Assembly (NCBI GenBank): GCA_026168455.1
Contig: CM047426.1
Location: forward strand, 65,087,238-65,151,237
Source: Theocolax elegans
Lineage: Eukaryota; Arthropoda; Insecta; Hymenoptera; Cerocephalidae
Direction: 5' to 3'
Length of the DNA: 64,000 nucleotides
Part shown: in pieces, positions 51,978 to 62,028 of the stretch
Layout: the number at the start of each line of letters is the position of its first letter
How positions within the stretch are numbered: position 1 is the stretch's first letter
Notes under the pieces: generated by a model
What the model saw: only the letters and a program-made list of their open reading frames with translations
Told to the model about the DNA's origin: nothing
The model's database searches: none
Position numbers and translations under genes: made by a program

Positions 51978-52765
51978 CTACTGCATCACAAATGTCACTG
52001 CAATAGGATTTACCATTGTCAAATTTACTTTTGGAATATTATTGTTTAAAAATCAAATTAGAAGGGCTTCATGATTTCTTATTACTACACGAAGTTCTAC
52101 TAAAAAATAATAGTAAAAACTTTAATTTTATATTATAAAGAAAAATAATATTTCGTAAATGATTATGGCAAGAGAAGATTGACGCAGTAAATACGAAAGA
52201 TTCAGACCGACCTATTGTTCTTGTTATTTATGTCTGTATTCTTGACAATACTAGCTTATAAATATTCGAGAACATTATGGTTTTGAACAGTATCTTTCAT
52301 TATACTAAAGAAAATTACACAAGTAGATGCAAATATAAATGAAATATCAGTTTACAGCTAAAACGTTTTATAAAATTTGAAAACATCAGTTATTAGATTA
52401 AATATATTGCAGCACAAGTTGAAACCGACTTTAATTAATGTATATTGATAATTACCTTTTATTTAAGCGTTAATTTAGTTTTAGCATCAAATTGATTTTA
52501 GATTAAATCATAATAAGAAGATTTGTATTAAAAAGTAATATTCTTTATTAAAAGTTTTAAAAAAGAATTACTACGTACGATTTTGTAAATTCAATTTTTG
52601 AGAAACTCAAATGTCTTCTCATATTTTAATTAAGATTGATAATAATTATTGTGAAGAGTTACATATGATTTTAATGTTAAAAAATATATAAAGCCTTATG
52701 CTTATTTTGAATAATTTGTAACAATTGCAAATTTAATGTAAAATAAAAAGTATCAGTTTTTAATC
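51978..52765 (+). other. putative 3' UTR of the host exon
   Basis: AT-rich sequence after the TAA at 51975. AATAAA at 52742-52747 is a plausible polyadenylation signal. No ORF or repeat similarity seen. Confidence 0.35.
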
Positions 52766-55387
52766 TCTTTCCAAAGCAACCTGAACAATGAATTCAGTTA
52801 AATGTTTATCACATTTATTTTAATTTAATACAAAGATAATTGTATAATAAATACGTTAGAAAATGAACATTATATCAATTATTAATAATGATGGCATTTA
52901 ATAATAATAGTCATACTAAGAACGGGAGTACATGACCACTGGGAAACGGATCTTATTCAAACTTTGGTATATGTTTTGTAATGTAGAAACATGAAGAAAG
53001 CCAAGTTATTACTTGATATTGGCCATTTTGACGAAAGTTATTCGACATCTAATAATGATTTCAATAAAAATTACTCCCAAGTGAATCGCTTATAACCCCG
53101 AAACAAATAGAGATAGGCACTCAAACCAGAAACCAGAAGAAAGTTGAGTTCAAGTAGTATATTATTTGAAGAAAGAAGCTTAAATTGCTCAATTCGGAGC
53201 AAAGTTATGAAGAAACTAAGAAATTGAAGAAATTTGAACCAAAACTTAATATGAAAAATTTATTGTTTCTTTTAGCCTAAAATTCTTCAATTATTTTAAT
53301 ATACAATTACTTTCCAATAAGATTTTCAGCAAAAATACATTAAAAAAAAAATTTTTCTTAAAGTAAAATCTTAATATTTTAAATATATTTTAGCTGATAA
53401 TCGGTAATAACATGCTATTATTTTATCTAAGCGAAAAGTAATTGTTCATTATTTTTAAAACATCTTATAATGTATTTTATTGAATTGGGAAGGAATAGTT
53501 TAAAAAAGGAAGGACAGTAGAAAATGTTAATTAAAACTAAAAACTTATCAAACTATATATTTTTTGTTAAAAAAATATGTGCTTAATACATATTAAATTT
53601 CAATTAATTAGTAAAAAAAAATTTAATTCGCAGCGGGTTTGAACTTCGAGCTCTCAATTCGCCACTGCATGTGTTGCAGGGGTGTGCGAGCATTAGCGCT
53701 CACGACCACAGAAACAAATTACATAAATTAAAAAATTATATTTAAGTTGTGCCGCCCCCCCCCCCACCGCTAGGAGCTAGGATGAATATATTGTGCTATA
53801 CAATAGGCTTTACCACGAGTAGCCAATCACAGCGCAAGGAGGTGGAGTAAATAAGACATTGTTAGATACATCTTATAGATGAGTTTACGGTGCCTGGAAT
53901 CGTTCTGCAAATCGACGCTAGCGTCGCCTAGCTCTTGGGGATCTGGCATTCTATACAGGTCTATTTTCGTTGGTAAGAGGCTGTAATGCAGATACTATTT
54001 GCCTTTTTGTGATACACAGAAAAGATGGAGTTGCATGTTCCAAAAATGCATGTTATCTCCATTTTTTCATTATTAATAATATTTAAATAATATAAAGTTA
54101 AGTATTAGTAGTTATTAGATATTGTATTTTTATTTAAAACAGATTAAAATGTATAAAAGAAAATATAAAAATTTGTTAATTTAAATAACATGCAAAGACA
54201 AAAAAAATGCATTTAGTTATTAAATACAAATAAAAATTAAGGTATTCTAAATTGACCTTAATTATCTCTTTGAAACAAATTCTATATCTCTAAATAATAT
54301 AGTTATAATGCAAAACTTATATTTATTACATTGTCTTATTTAACTAGACGTTATTTTAATATACAATTAGAGATAATTATTATTAACTTACGATACTAAT
54401 TTTGTAAAGATAATATTAAAATATAATAAGTTCCGAAAAACTAAAACGCATACTTATTTATCTATAAGAATTTACATCATAACAATGTATTATTTTTAAC
54501 AAAGTTATTATCATTGTGCTTCCTCGTAAAAGAAACTTTGAAATAGTAAAAAAATTTTATTCGCTAAAATTATGCTAGAAGTATGTTTCAACACGTCTAG
54601 AGTCCAAACCATGTGTTTTAAGAAAATGTCCGTATGTATGTGTGTGTATGTTTGTACGTATACCAACATGTACCTGAAATTAGTCGGTCAGTATCGCTGT
54701 GCTTGGTCATGAAGTTTTCTTTTAAATTAGGAAATTTAGGAAAAACGTTTGTTTTTAAATCTGTAGATTTACTTTTGTTTTAAAGACAATTTCTTTTTTA
54801 ATTATTTAGAGATATAGATATTTATTTTTAATTTGGCAATGTGCCATTCATAGAGAATAAAAAACTTTGCTCTTATTATAAGTTTTCAAAATATCTATTA
54901 GTTTTCAAGTTATTAAGGAAAGAAGATTTTTATTCAGGAAGAAATGATGAAACTAATCAGTCGAAAGTGCTGAAAAAATCATGGTGGTAGAACTGATAGT
55001 GGCTATATAATGTAAAAATTTTAAGTAATTCTATCCACTGCTTTTCAATACAAAAAAACGAAAAAAATGGCGTTTTGTATTACTAACGCTTTCAGGCGTA
55101 GACACTTTCACTCCACTTGAATTTTTGGGAAAAGACTTTATGGTTACAACAATCTATATATTTTTGGGTTAAAAATATTTATAATAGCAAAGTAATGGAG
55201 CATTATAAATTTTTTAATGAAATTTTTGATTGCTCATATCTTAAAAACTAATCCGTCAAAATAGTGAAAAAAAATCATAGTACTATAATATAATAAGAAC
55301 TATTTTCTGAACAAATTTCAGACCATTTCATTGAGTGTGCGACGCTACTTTTCGTCGGGAAAAATCTATTTGGATTAAATTATAACC
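52766..55387. other. AT-rich intergenic DNA
   Basis: 2.6 kb without a supportable gene. It includes a C13 homopolymer near 53757, a GC-richer patch at 53880-53970, and TG/TA-rich microsatellite at 54630-54680. No element family recognised apart from the tRNA-like piece at 53638-53712. Confidence 0.5.
53638..53712 (-). other. degenerate tRNA-like sequence
   Basis: On the minus strand, GAGC/GCTC can form a D arm and CTGC/GCAG an anticodon arm with a seven-base loop (AACACAT). TTCAAAC is a T-loop-like heptamer. The T stem does not pair and no acceptor stem is evident. It is most likely a tRNA-derived SINE remnant or a tRNA pseudogene. Confidence 0.3.
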
Positions 55388-57265
55388 CGGCGGAGGTTTC
55401 GTCGTAGCGACGTTGAAAATGGCTAGATATCGCCGATTTATATTTAATTGGGCGCCTGGCGATATTTAACTAATAATGAAATAACTACTTTACAATACTA
55501 ATCGGCAACCCGGCAAATCTCCACCTCGACTCCTCGTCACAGAGGGAATCCCGACGGCTGACCACCTCAGAACCGGCGGCTTTTAGAGTAAAGGGAAATA
55601 TGAAATAACACTCACGAATTCAATAATAATCACAGCTAACATTTATTCAAGAATTCAATAGCAATTATAATTTCCGGCACCGACACAATAGTGAACGCGA
55701 TTCGCGACCGGCTCACACACGCGCACACAATCACTCAATTTCCGTCCGTCCGGCAATTGATAAAATTATACTATTTAAATATTAATAATAATTCGGCCGC
55801 CCGTCGGGCTAACCGTAAATATTACTCGCCTAATTACTCTTCAACTCCAACCAACTCGACTCACACCTCGACTAACAACTCTATCTCAACTCAACTCTAC
55901 TCTACTCAACTCTACTCTACAAAACTTCGACCAAAAATGGCTACTCCGCCTCAACAATACGACTCTACCAAAAACACGACTATCTCCTCGGACGATCGGG
56001 TAGCGAATCTTCGAGACCGGCTTCTTCACCCGGCTCGCGGCGTGGCTTGATCCCCAAAATTAAGAATTTTCCTCCCCACCCTATCGCTATCCTGCTCTAT
56101 CTTACTCTATTCCTTATCTACCGGCGTTGATTAGGGTGGTTGATTGCGTGATCGATACGCGTAGTCAGCCTTGATGTTATTTCCGTCAAGGCCGATTATC
56201 CAATAATAGTGGTTTACGTCATCACCAACCTGTTCATTATTGGGTCGATCACGCAACCAATCATTTCCGACACTCGGAAGGCGCGCATTACAAATAATTA
56301 ACTACCATATCGGTAACCCAGTCGGTGCTGCCGCCCCGTGCCTACCGGCTATGTAATTAATGCTAACTATTCCGACACACTCATACAATAATTAAAATTT
56401 TACTTCAACAACTATTTATAACTATATACAGATTATACATTATTACAAAACGCCCCCAAACTCTACCGACGGATCTCCATATTTTTCTTTCATTAACTAA
56501 CGACGCAATGTAATTAAAATAATTAATGAAGCTAATATACGTGTGCGCGCTATATACTATAGTATACACCAACACATAGGTGTGCGCGTACCGTATATAT
56601 CTGTATATGTATATTCTATTGTGCCGCGGTATACCTTCGCACGTATACATTAGGTATACCGCGACTCCTACTCTACTCGCGCGCGCAACACTCTCGCTCC
56701 TCGAGTGATTTCCCCCTTCCCCGCGCACCACGCCTAGTGCCGCACGAGCGTCGCCGTCGGTGCCGCGTTCCCCGGTATACGGGTGTAAGGTGGGGGAGCA
56801 CCCTGGCTCTCCCGACTAGTTGTACGTAGTTCGGGCGTGCGCGCACCCATGCGCCATCTCAGCCGTCGTGGTCTGCTGAGCACGTGTGACGGTTGAGGTT
56901 AGGACGCCGCCTAACCTCCCGTCTTGTTAACATCAGCATCGGATTCGCCAGGTATCGTGAGACGACCTGGGCTCGGTCCTTGACTCACGATACCTCTCGG
57001 CCGTGGTCTGGGTCGTAGTCCGCGTACTACCGTCGGGTATCGGTCGCGTCGTTCGTCGGCTCCGTCGCTAAAACATACCCATACCGTGGGTATCAATATT
57101 CGCTTTAAAACTGCATCGGTGCACTTCGGTCCGCCAGCGAGGGATTCGCTACCTGCGACACGATCGCGAGCTATTATAAAGTAAAAATTATGCATGCACA
57201 TGACTTGTAAATACAAGCCATGTGCATGTAATTGTGCGTTGTATATTTTACAACGTCACAAGTGT
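55388..57265 (-). other. GC-richer block, possible LTR or unclassified element
   Basis: This block is clearly richer in G+C than the 2.6 kb before it. On the minus strand its right end would begin TGTGACGTTGTAAAA, an LTR-like start. An AATAAA lies in CTTGAATAAATGTTAG near 55650, an arrangement that would suit an LTR polyadenylation site. I could not find the other terminus or a target duplication. A hairpin pairs GGTTGATTGCGTGATCGA (about 56132) with its near-complement at about 56252. The ORFs (55691-56050, 56405-56731, 56911-57216) are low-complexity or motif-free and not supported. Confidence 0.3.
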
Positions 57266-57358
57266 TTCTGGGGAAATCTAGAAATGTTGATTTTGAAAAA
57301 TCTTTATTCGTGATAAAACATGCTCGAAGAATAATTTTAATTAATTATTAAGTAATTA

Positions 57359-58440
57359 TTAGGTAATTTTTTTTTCCGCAGTGTAGTAATCAATTTTATT
57401 TTTTAACTTTTTGTCTTTTGCATCTACAATTTTTTCATATATCCATTTTCTAGCTTTCGGCATATCGTACTCTGAAAAATTAATATACGTACTGTTGCAT
57501 ATTATATATGCCCATATGCAAACGTGAATGCCACAATTCAAGCTTAAACCGTTTTCTGTAGTCGCCTGGTATGGAACGTCTTTTGGACTGAACAATGTCC
57601 AATCGTTCCAATTAATTTGCGGAATATTTGCACGTTCAAAAACGGTTTGAATATAACTGCAAAGTTTTTGTTTCACTTGCAGTGACAGTTGTCCATGCAT
57701 TGAGTCTATGTAAATAATTTGCTTTGTCAAAAAAACAACTATCACTAAAGACCAATGGTAATCTCCACCTTTTAGCAATAACCAAATTCCATAAGACCAT
57801 GCCTTTACTTTCTGAGCCCATTTATAAAATCCCGTACTTACAGAATTTTCGATCAAACTTGTAAAATAGTGTAGATCAAATATAAGAGGCTCACGATCGT
57901 TATTTTCATAATAACATATATGCAAAAAGGAATTAATTATGTTATCATCAATAGGTGTGTTGAGTGCTAATGTTTTTAACGATTCTGGATTTATCAGAAA
58001 ACCTGAAATGTAGAATCTCATGTTTGTATCTTCGTGTGAGAAATTAAGGTCGACGTTTGCCCAGGGTAAAGTATCGTATTTTACATTTTTCATTACATTG
58101 TTTTTATTTTGTGCAACAATCAGATCAGTGTTTAAGTTTGCACGTTTACTTTTTTGCTGGTACATCTCTTTTTTTTCTCGCCATTCTTCAACAGTTTTTG
58201 GAAAATTCTGAAATCCACAGTATAATACTTCTGTTACTTTTCTTCTGCTCCATCCTTCACAGTATAAATCATAATCTTTATCCTTTTCTTCATGATCAAC
58301 ACTTTCAGCATTATATTCATTTATTATATTTTCAGTGAAATTTTCACTGTTTTCACTCCTGAAAGATTTATTTTTGTTTTCTAACTCTACAAATTCTTCG
58401 ATTTTTTTACTGGCTTTAATCCACTCTACTCTTTTTCTTT
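57359..58440 (-). pseudogene. Ulp1/C48-type cysteine protease of a DNA transposon
   Basis: The open frame at 58165-57359 (268 codons) carries a Ulp1-like triad. The His is in GDYHWSLVIV (near residue 136), the Asp in IIYIDSMHG (near residue 152) and the Cys in LNCGIHVC (near residue 212). These are the SUMO-protease (peptidase C48) signatures. About 90 more codons of the same frame lie upstream to 58430 (CEGWSRRKV, VEEWREKKEMY), so the real protein is longer and joins the transposase ORF by a one-base frameshift near 58435. C48 domains are known in several transposon groups, where their role is unclear. The catalytic residues look intact. Confidence 0.75.
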
Positions 58441-58727
58441 TAATTCAAATTAGCAATTTTTGTTTTATTAACAGAAGTTGCTAAAATTTTCTGTGTAGTA
58501 TTTTTTACATTTGCCTGACTCTCTTCAATTTTACTATTTCTTTTTATTTTATTTTTCTTTATCTTCTTAGTACTTAAGTCACTAATACTATTGAAAATAC
58601 CCCACTCGAGCATTTCTTTTTCAATTTTAGTTAACTTTTGGTTCTCTTGCAAATCGGTATCACTCACTTGATTTTCTTGTATATCTATATTTGAGATGGG
58701 TCTTAAATTTTCATCGGATTCTCTTAG
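58440..58727 (-). pseudogene. charged linker between transposase and protease
   Basis: In the same frame as the transposase and separated from it only by TAA at 58728-58730. Lys/Glu/Asn-rich, with a nuclear-localisation-like KKIKKNKIKRNSK. It ends at TAA 58440-58442, where a frameshift leads to the protease. Probably part of one polyprotein in the intact element. Confidence 0.55.
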
Positions 58728-59680
58728 TTACTTCAAAATGTCATTGCTTTTTTGTCTACTTGTTCTGCAATCATACTGCCTTTGAAGCAATCGATTCGAG
58801 ATATTTGCTTTCAAAATATCAATTGCTCTCGGTATAACTTGTCGCATGGTGCCATCAAAAACAAATTCTTTAATGATTTTGTTCCAACTTTCAACGCAAG
58901 CGTTGGAATTGCGCCTAATGCCATAATTTTGTATTTTTATACCGGACCACAGCGGATAATATGGCAGTAAATCATTAAGGAGATACGATGTAAAATCTGG
59001 TATGTACAGGCTATTTTTTACATCTGTTGTGTTTACCGATTTTATTATTCGTTGGCACTTTGTAAAGAAATCTTGATAAAACTTCGATTTTTCACGTTTT
59101 GTGGTTTTAAAACTGAAGTTATTATCAAGAATATTGTCATCTTCCAAGTCGACATCCTCATGTAATAAATTGTTTGAGAGATCAAGAGTTTTCGCATCTT
59201 TTAATTTACTTAGATAAATTTCGTAATTGGAAGTTTGATTTTCAAAACCAAATAATTGCACAATGATACTGAACAAAGTTTTTGCATGTTCATAGTCTGC
59301 GTCATGCAGTATTAATGCAATTGAAGTCCTTAAAAGAATTTGGATATCTTCAGTCTTTGTCATTCTTTTTATTCTTTTAATTGCGGCCTTAATTAAGTGA
59401 CTGGAACAAACATGTATTCCTGTTAAAGGACAGCAATCGCATTCCGGATGTTTCAGTTCGAAAAAAATTTGATCTAAGTAAATTTGTAGATCCATGTTGT
59501 TGAAAGCTTTACACGAAGCTTGAATCATTGCTTTACTGAAATCAGTCTCAATTATATCAACTACTGGCCATTTATTAGGAGAATAGTTTTTTAACGCCTC
59601 TACTTGAATGTCTAACGATGCATGAATATTCCTAGCACTATGCTCCGTAGTAATAAATTCTAAAACTGCCGTAGGTGGAC
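58728..59680 (-). pseudogene. DDE transposase, central and C-terminal part
   Basis: The minus-strand frame runs from about 59680 to the TAA at 58728. PPTAVLEFITTEHSA lies first, then VVDIIETDFSKAM, the likely second catalytic Asp. A Cys/His cluster CDCCPLTGIHVCSSHLIKAA follows, and then NACVESWNKIIKE, the likely catalytic Glu. The order Asp, C/H cluster, helix and Glu resembles Mutator-like (MULE) and KDZ-type transposases; I cannot choose between them. The first catalytic Asp lies in the next piece (59689-59949). Such enzymes cut and join transposon ends. Confidence 0.65.
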
Positions 59681-59949
59681 GTCATTCATCAGCGGGTAAC
59701 ACAAGACTGTAATAAAAAAACTCTTGTGTCAGTATCAGGAGCTTGTGCAAAAATAGAACCTGTAGCATCAAAATGCAAACAGAGAAAAACGTGCTTTGCT
59801 GCATTTAACCATTCCAACAATTGTTTTTCCATAAAAAGAGTAACTGAAAAAGCAGGATATATTGAGTACCCTTGAATAAATCCAGATATGTAGGTACCAA
59901 TTAATTCTGGATCATTGTCATATTTATTTTTTAATTTGCATATAAACAA
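59681..59949 (-). pseudogene. DDE transposase, piece with first catalytic Asp
   Basis: 86 codons with CLHFDATGSIFAQ, where the Asp of DATG is the likely first catalytic residue. A frameshift near 59720 and a TGA close to 59692 separate it from the next block. The preceding 130 bp (59950-60083) are also readable in shifted frames (SKNDKTVLDSGNRNYAPSK), showing further indels. Confidence 0.65.
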
Positions 59950-60083
59950 ATGAAAGTCAGAATCAAGATCATATTTCTTTGTATTTTAACTTCATATCTT
60001 TTGCAAAATCATTTTAGATGGTGCGTAATTTCTGTTACCGCTATCCAGAACAGTTTTATCATTTTTAGATAGCAGTTCTCCAA

Positions 60084-60918
60084 CTAAAATGAAGGATATT
60101 TATGCTCTAATTCTTTAGCATAAGAATCGCGCACAGCACCTTTGATATGACGACGTTGCACATCATCGACAGAGTGATTGTACATACCGGTTGTATGAAC
60201 AAAAACTACATAATCACGTATCTCTGTTATGTTATCTTCTATAACAAGCTTGTATTTGCAACAATTTAGCATTTTATATTCTGCCAATGCAATAAAAGGT
60301 GTAAATTTAATGTTTCTTTTATTACCGTACTTCAATTCGTGGTATTTAAATCTAAGTACGCATTTATTGTTAAAAGATTGAAAATATTTATTTATCTCGT
60401 CTGTCCAACCATTTAAAAAATGTTTTGCATTTTTAGACCAATATTTTTGAAAAAATTCAGCTGGAACTGTAAAAGAATTTTGCGCGTTAGAGGTTTCTTT
60501 GCTGTATTGAAACTTTTCATCACTAATATTCAAATCATTATTAATATCATGAAAAGAATCGCTTGAAAGTGTATTTTCCGAAACGTTAAGTTTCTTTTTA
60601 CTACACTGCAACAATTCGTTCTTAGCAAATATTTCGTTAGATAACGATTCTTCTGGAAAACCATGGTTAATGGTAGTTTCAATTTGTAAATTGTCAAAAT
60701 TTTCTGAATACCTTTTTAAAGATTTTGCTTTCTCAAAACTGTTTCCTGTTTCTTTTAACATTTAAAAATAATGTCAACGGTTGTACGCTAAGACCGAGTT
60801 TCTGTCGAATTACTTCTCATACAGGATCAGTACGCGGTAAAATACAATTATTTTGATCAAAAATATTTACGTGAGGATTTTCACTCAAAAAATTTAAAAC
60901 AGTATCTCTGTAAGACAT
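60084..60918 (-). pseudogene. DDE transposase, N-terminal part
   Basis: The likely start is ATG at 60916-60918 (MSYRDTVLNFLSENPHVN), followed by a TGA at about 60817-60819 and a frameshift. From 60761 a 225-codon frame continues with an acidic linker, then a probable DNA-binding region with FKYHELKYGNKRNIKF, MLNCCKYKL, VFVHTTGMYNH and RRHIKGAVRDSYA, which resembles a C2H2/WRKY-like zinc domain preceding transposase. The LTR at 60939 lies only 20 bp upstream, so the promoter and left end of this transposon have been cut off or displaced. Confidence 0.55.
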
Positions 60919-60938
60919 TGTATCACTATAATATGTAT

Positions 60939-62008
60939 TGTGACGGAAATCGTCACACAATCTATTCACGACGAATAGAGTACTTAAATTCGTGAATTGT
61001 AAGTCGTCGGAGCCTTTCGTATGTCAAGGCCAACCGTCGACACTTGTTTACTTCTCTACGAGTGTACAATTACGCGCGCGACAATACGTAGGGATGGGAG
61101 CGCGAAAGAGTGTGTGAGTTTCCCCACTCCTATCCCTTTTTCGGGAAATTAGGCGATCGCCTAATTAGTGTGTAATGATCCGTCGACCAAGACGGATCAT
61201 TGTTTTGACATGATTCCGTACTGCTCGTGAGTGCCGAGAGTGCGCCCCACCCCCCTCCTGCATTAAGCTCTGTGAACGGTTGTTCCGGAGCAGAGCTAGG
61301 TGCGGAGACCCGGGTGGGCTGAACGCGTGTTCTGTGCTTGTGAGTGTGTGTAACCAAGGACGGGGTCGTGCGCGAGTGATACCGCGGATCGCGACTCGCT
61401 CGCCGCGGCAAGGGCCGCCTTCACCACCTCAACCACCGGTCGTCCTCTTGTCAAGGAGGTCGACCAGTCGCCGAGGATCGGCTGGGCCATCCCCGAGGAG
61501 CGTCACCGGTAAGTGCTATTTATTATCGTGACCCTCCCCCCTCCCTTGTGTGTGTGTGTACCACGGGAGTGTGTTCGAGTACAGCAGTACTCGAACAGCG
61601 GTTCCTGGGAGCGAAACCTGTCGCAGGCGAGGATCTCGATCCGACAGGTTTCCCGGGACTTCCGCCCGCGCGTGTTCTGTATTGTCGCGGCACACGGCCT
61701 GGATGGCCAATTGTTAACATATTAAAATAAATGTTTCATTCTTATTATTTTAATTGAGTGAGTGTAATTATTATTTCTCCCCGCTCCCGCTGACATCCTC
61801 TATTAATTTAAACTATCGTGTCGAGGCAAGGAGGATTGCCCGAATCCTCCATACCGTATGTCCCAGCGAACTCGCGTTCCTGGCGACAGCCCGCAGTTCG
61901 ATGAATAAATAAATAATTGTGTGCGCGGTATTGGGCAACGCGGCCCAACGGTTTTTGTTAATTTCATTAATTAATTAACTGAATCGGGTACGCGAATACC
62001 ACGTCACA
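60939..62008 (+). mobile_element. 5' LTR, copy 3, of an LTR retrotransposon
   Basis: A 1070-bp LTR beginning TGTGACGgaaatCGTCACA and ending CGTCACA, closely similar to the solo LTRs at 19835 and 47168 (inverted). Unlike those, it is followed by a primer binding site and an internal region, so it is the 5' LTR of an element that leaves the window. CCGGTAAGT (GT at 61509-61510) is conserved in all three copies. The other flank of the insertion is outside the window, so a target duplication cannot be checked. Confidence 0.92.
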
Positions 62009-62010
62009 AA

Positions 62011-62028
62011 TGGCGACCGTGACAGGAC
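62011..62028 (+). promoter_or_regulatory. primer binding site after 5' LTR
   Basis: TGGCGACCGTGACAGGAC begins two bases after the LTR end. Position and the TGG start fit a tRNA primer binding site for minus-strand synthesis. Confidence 0.75.

Noticed and set aside
55691..56050. 119-residue Thr/Ser/Asn-rich ORF
   Set aside because: Dominated by short ACTC-type repeats; no domain and no start or splice context to support it.
56911..57216. 101-residue ORF in the GC-rich block
   Set aside because: No motif; open frames are common in this GC-rich segment and composition is not protein-like.
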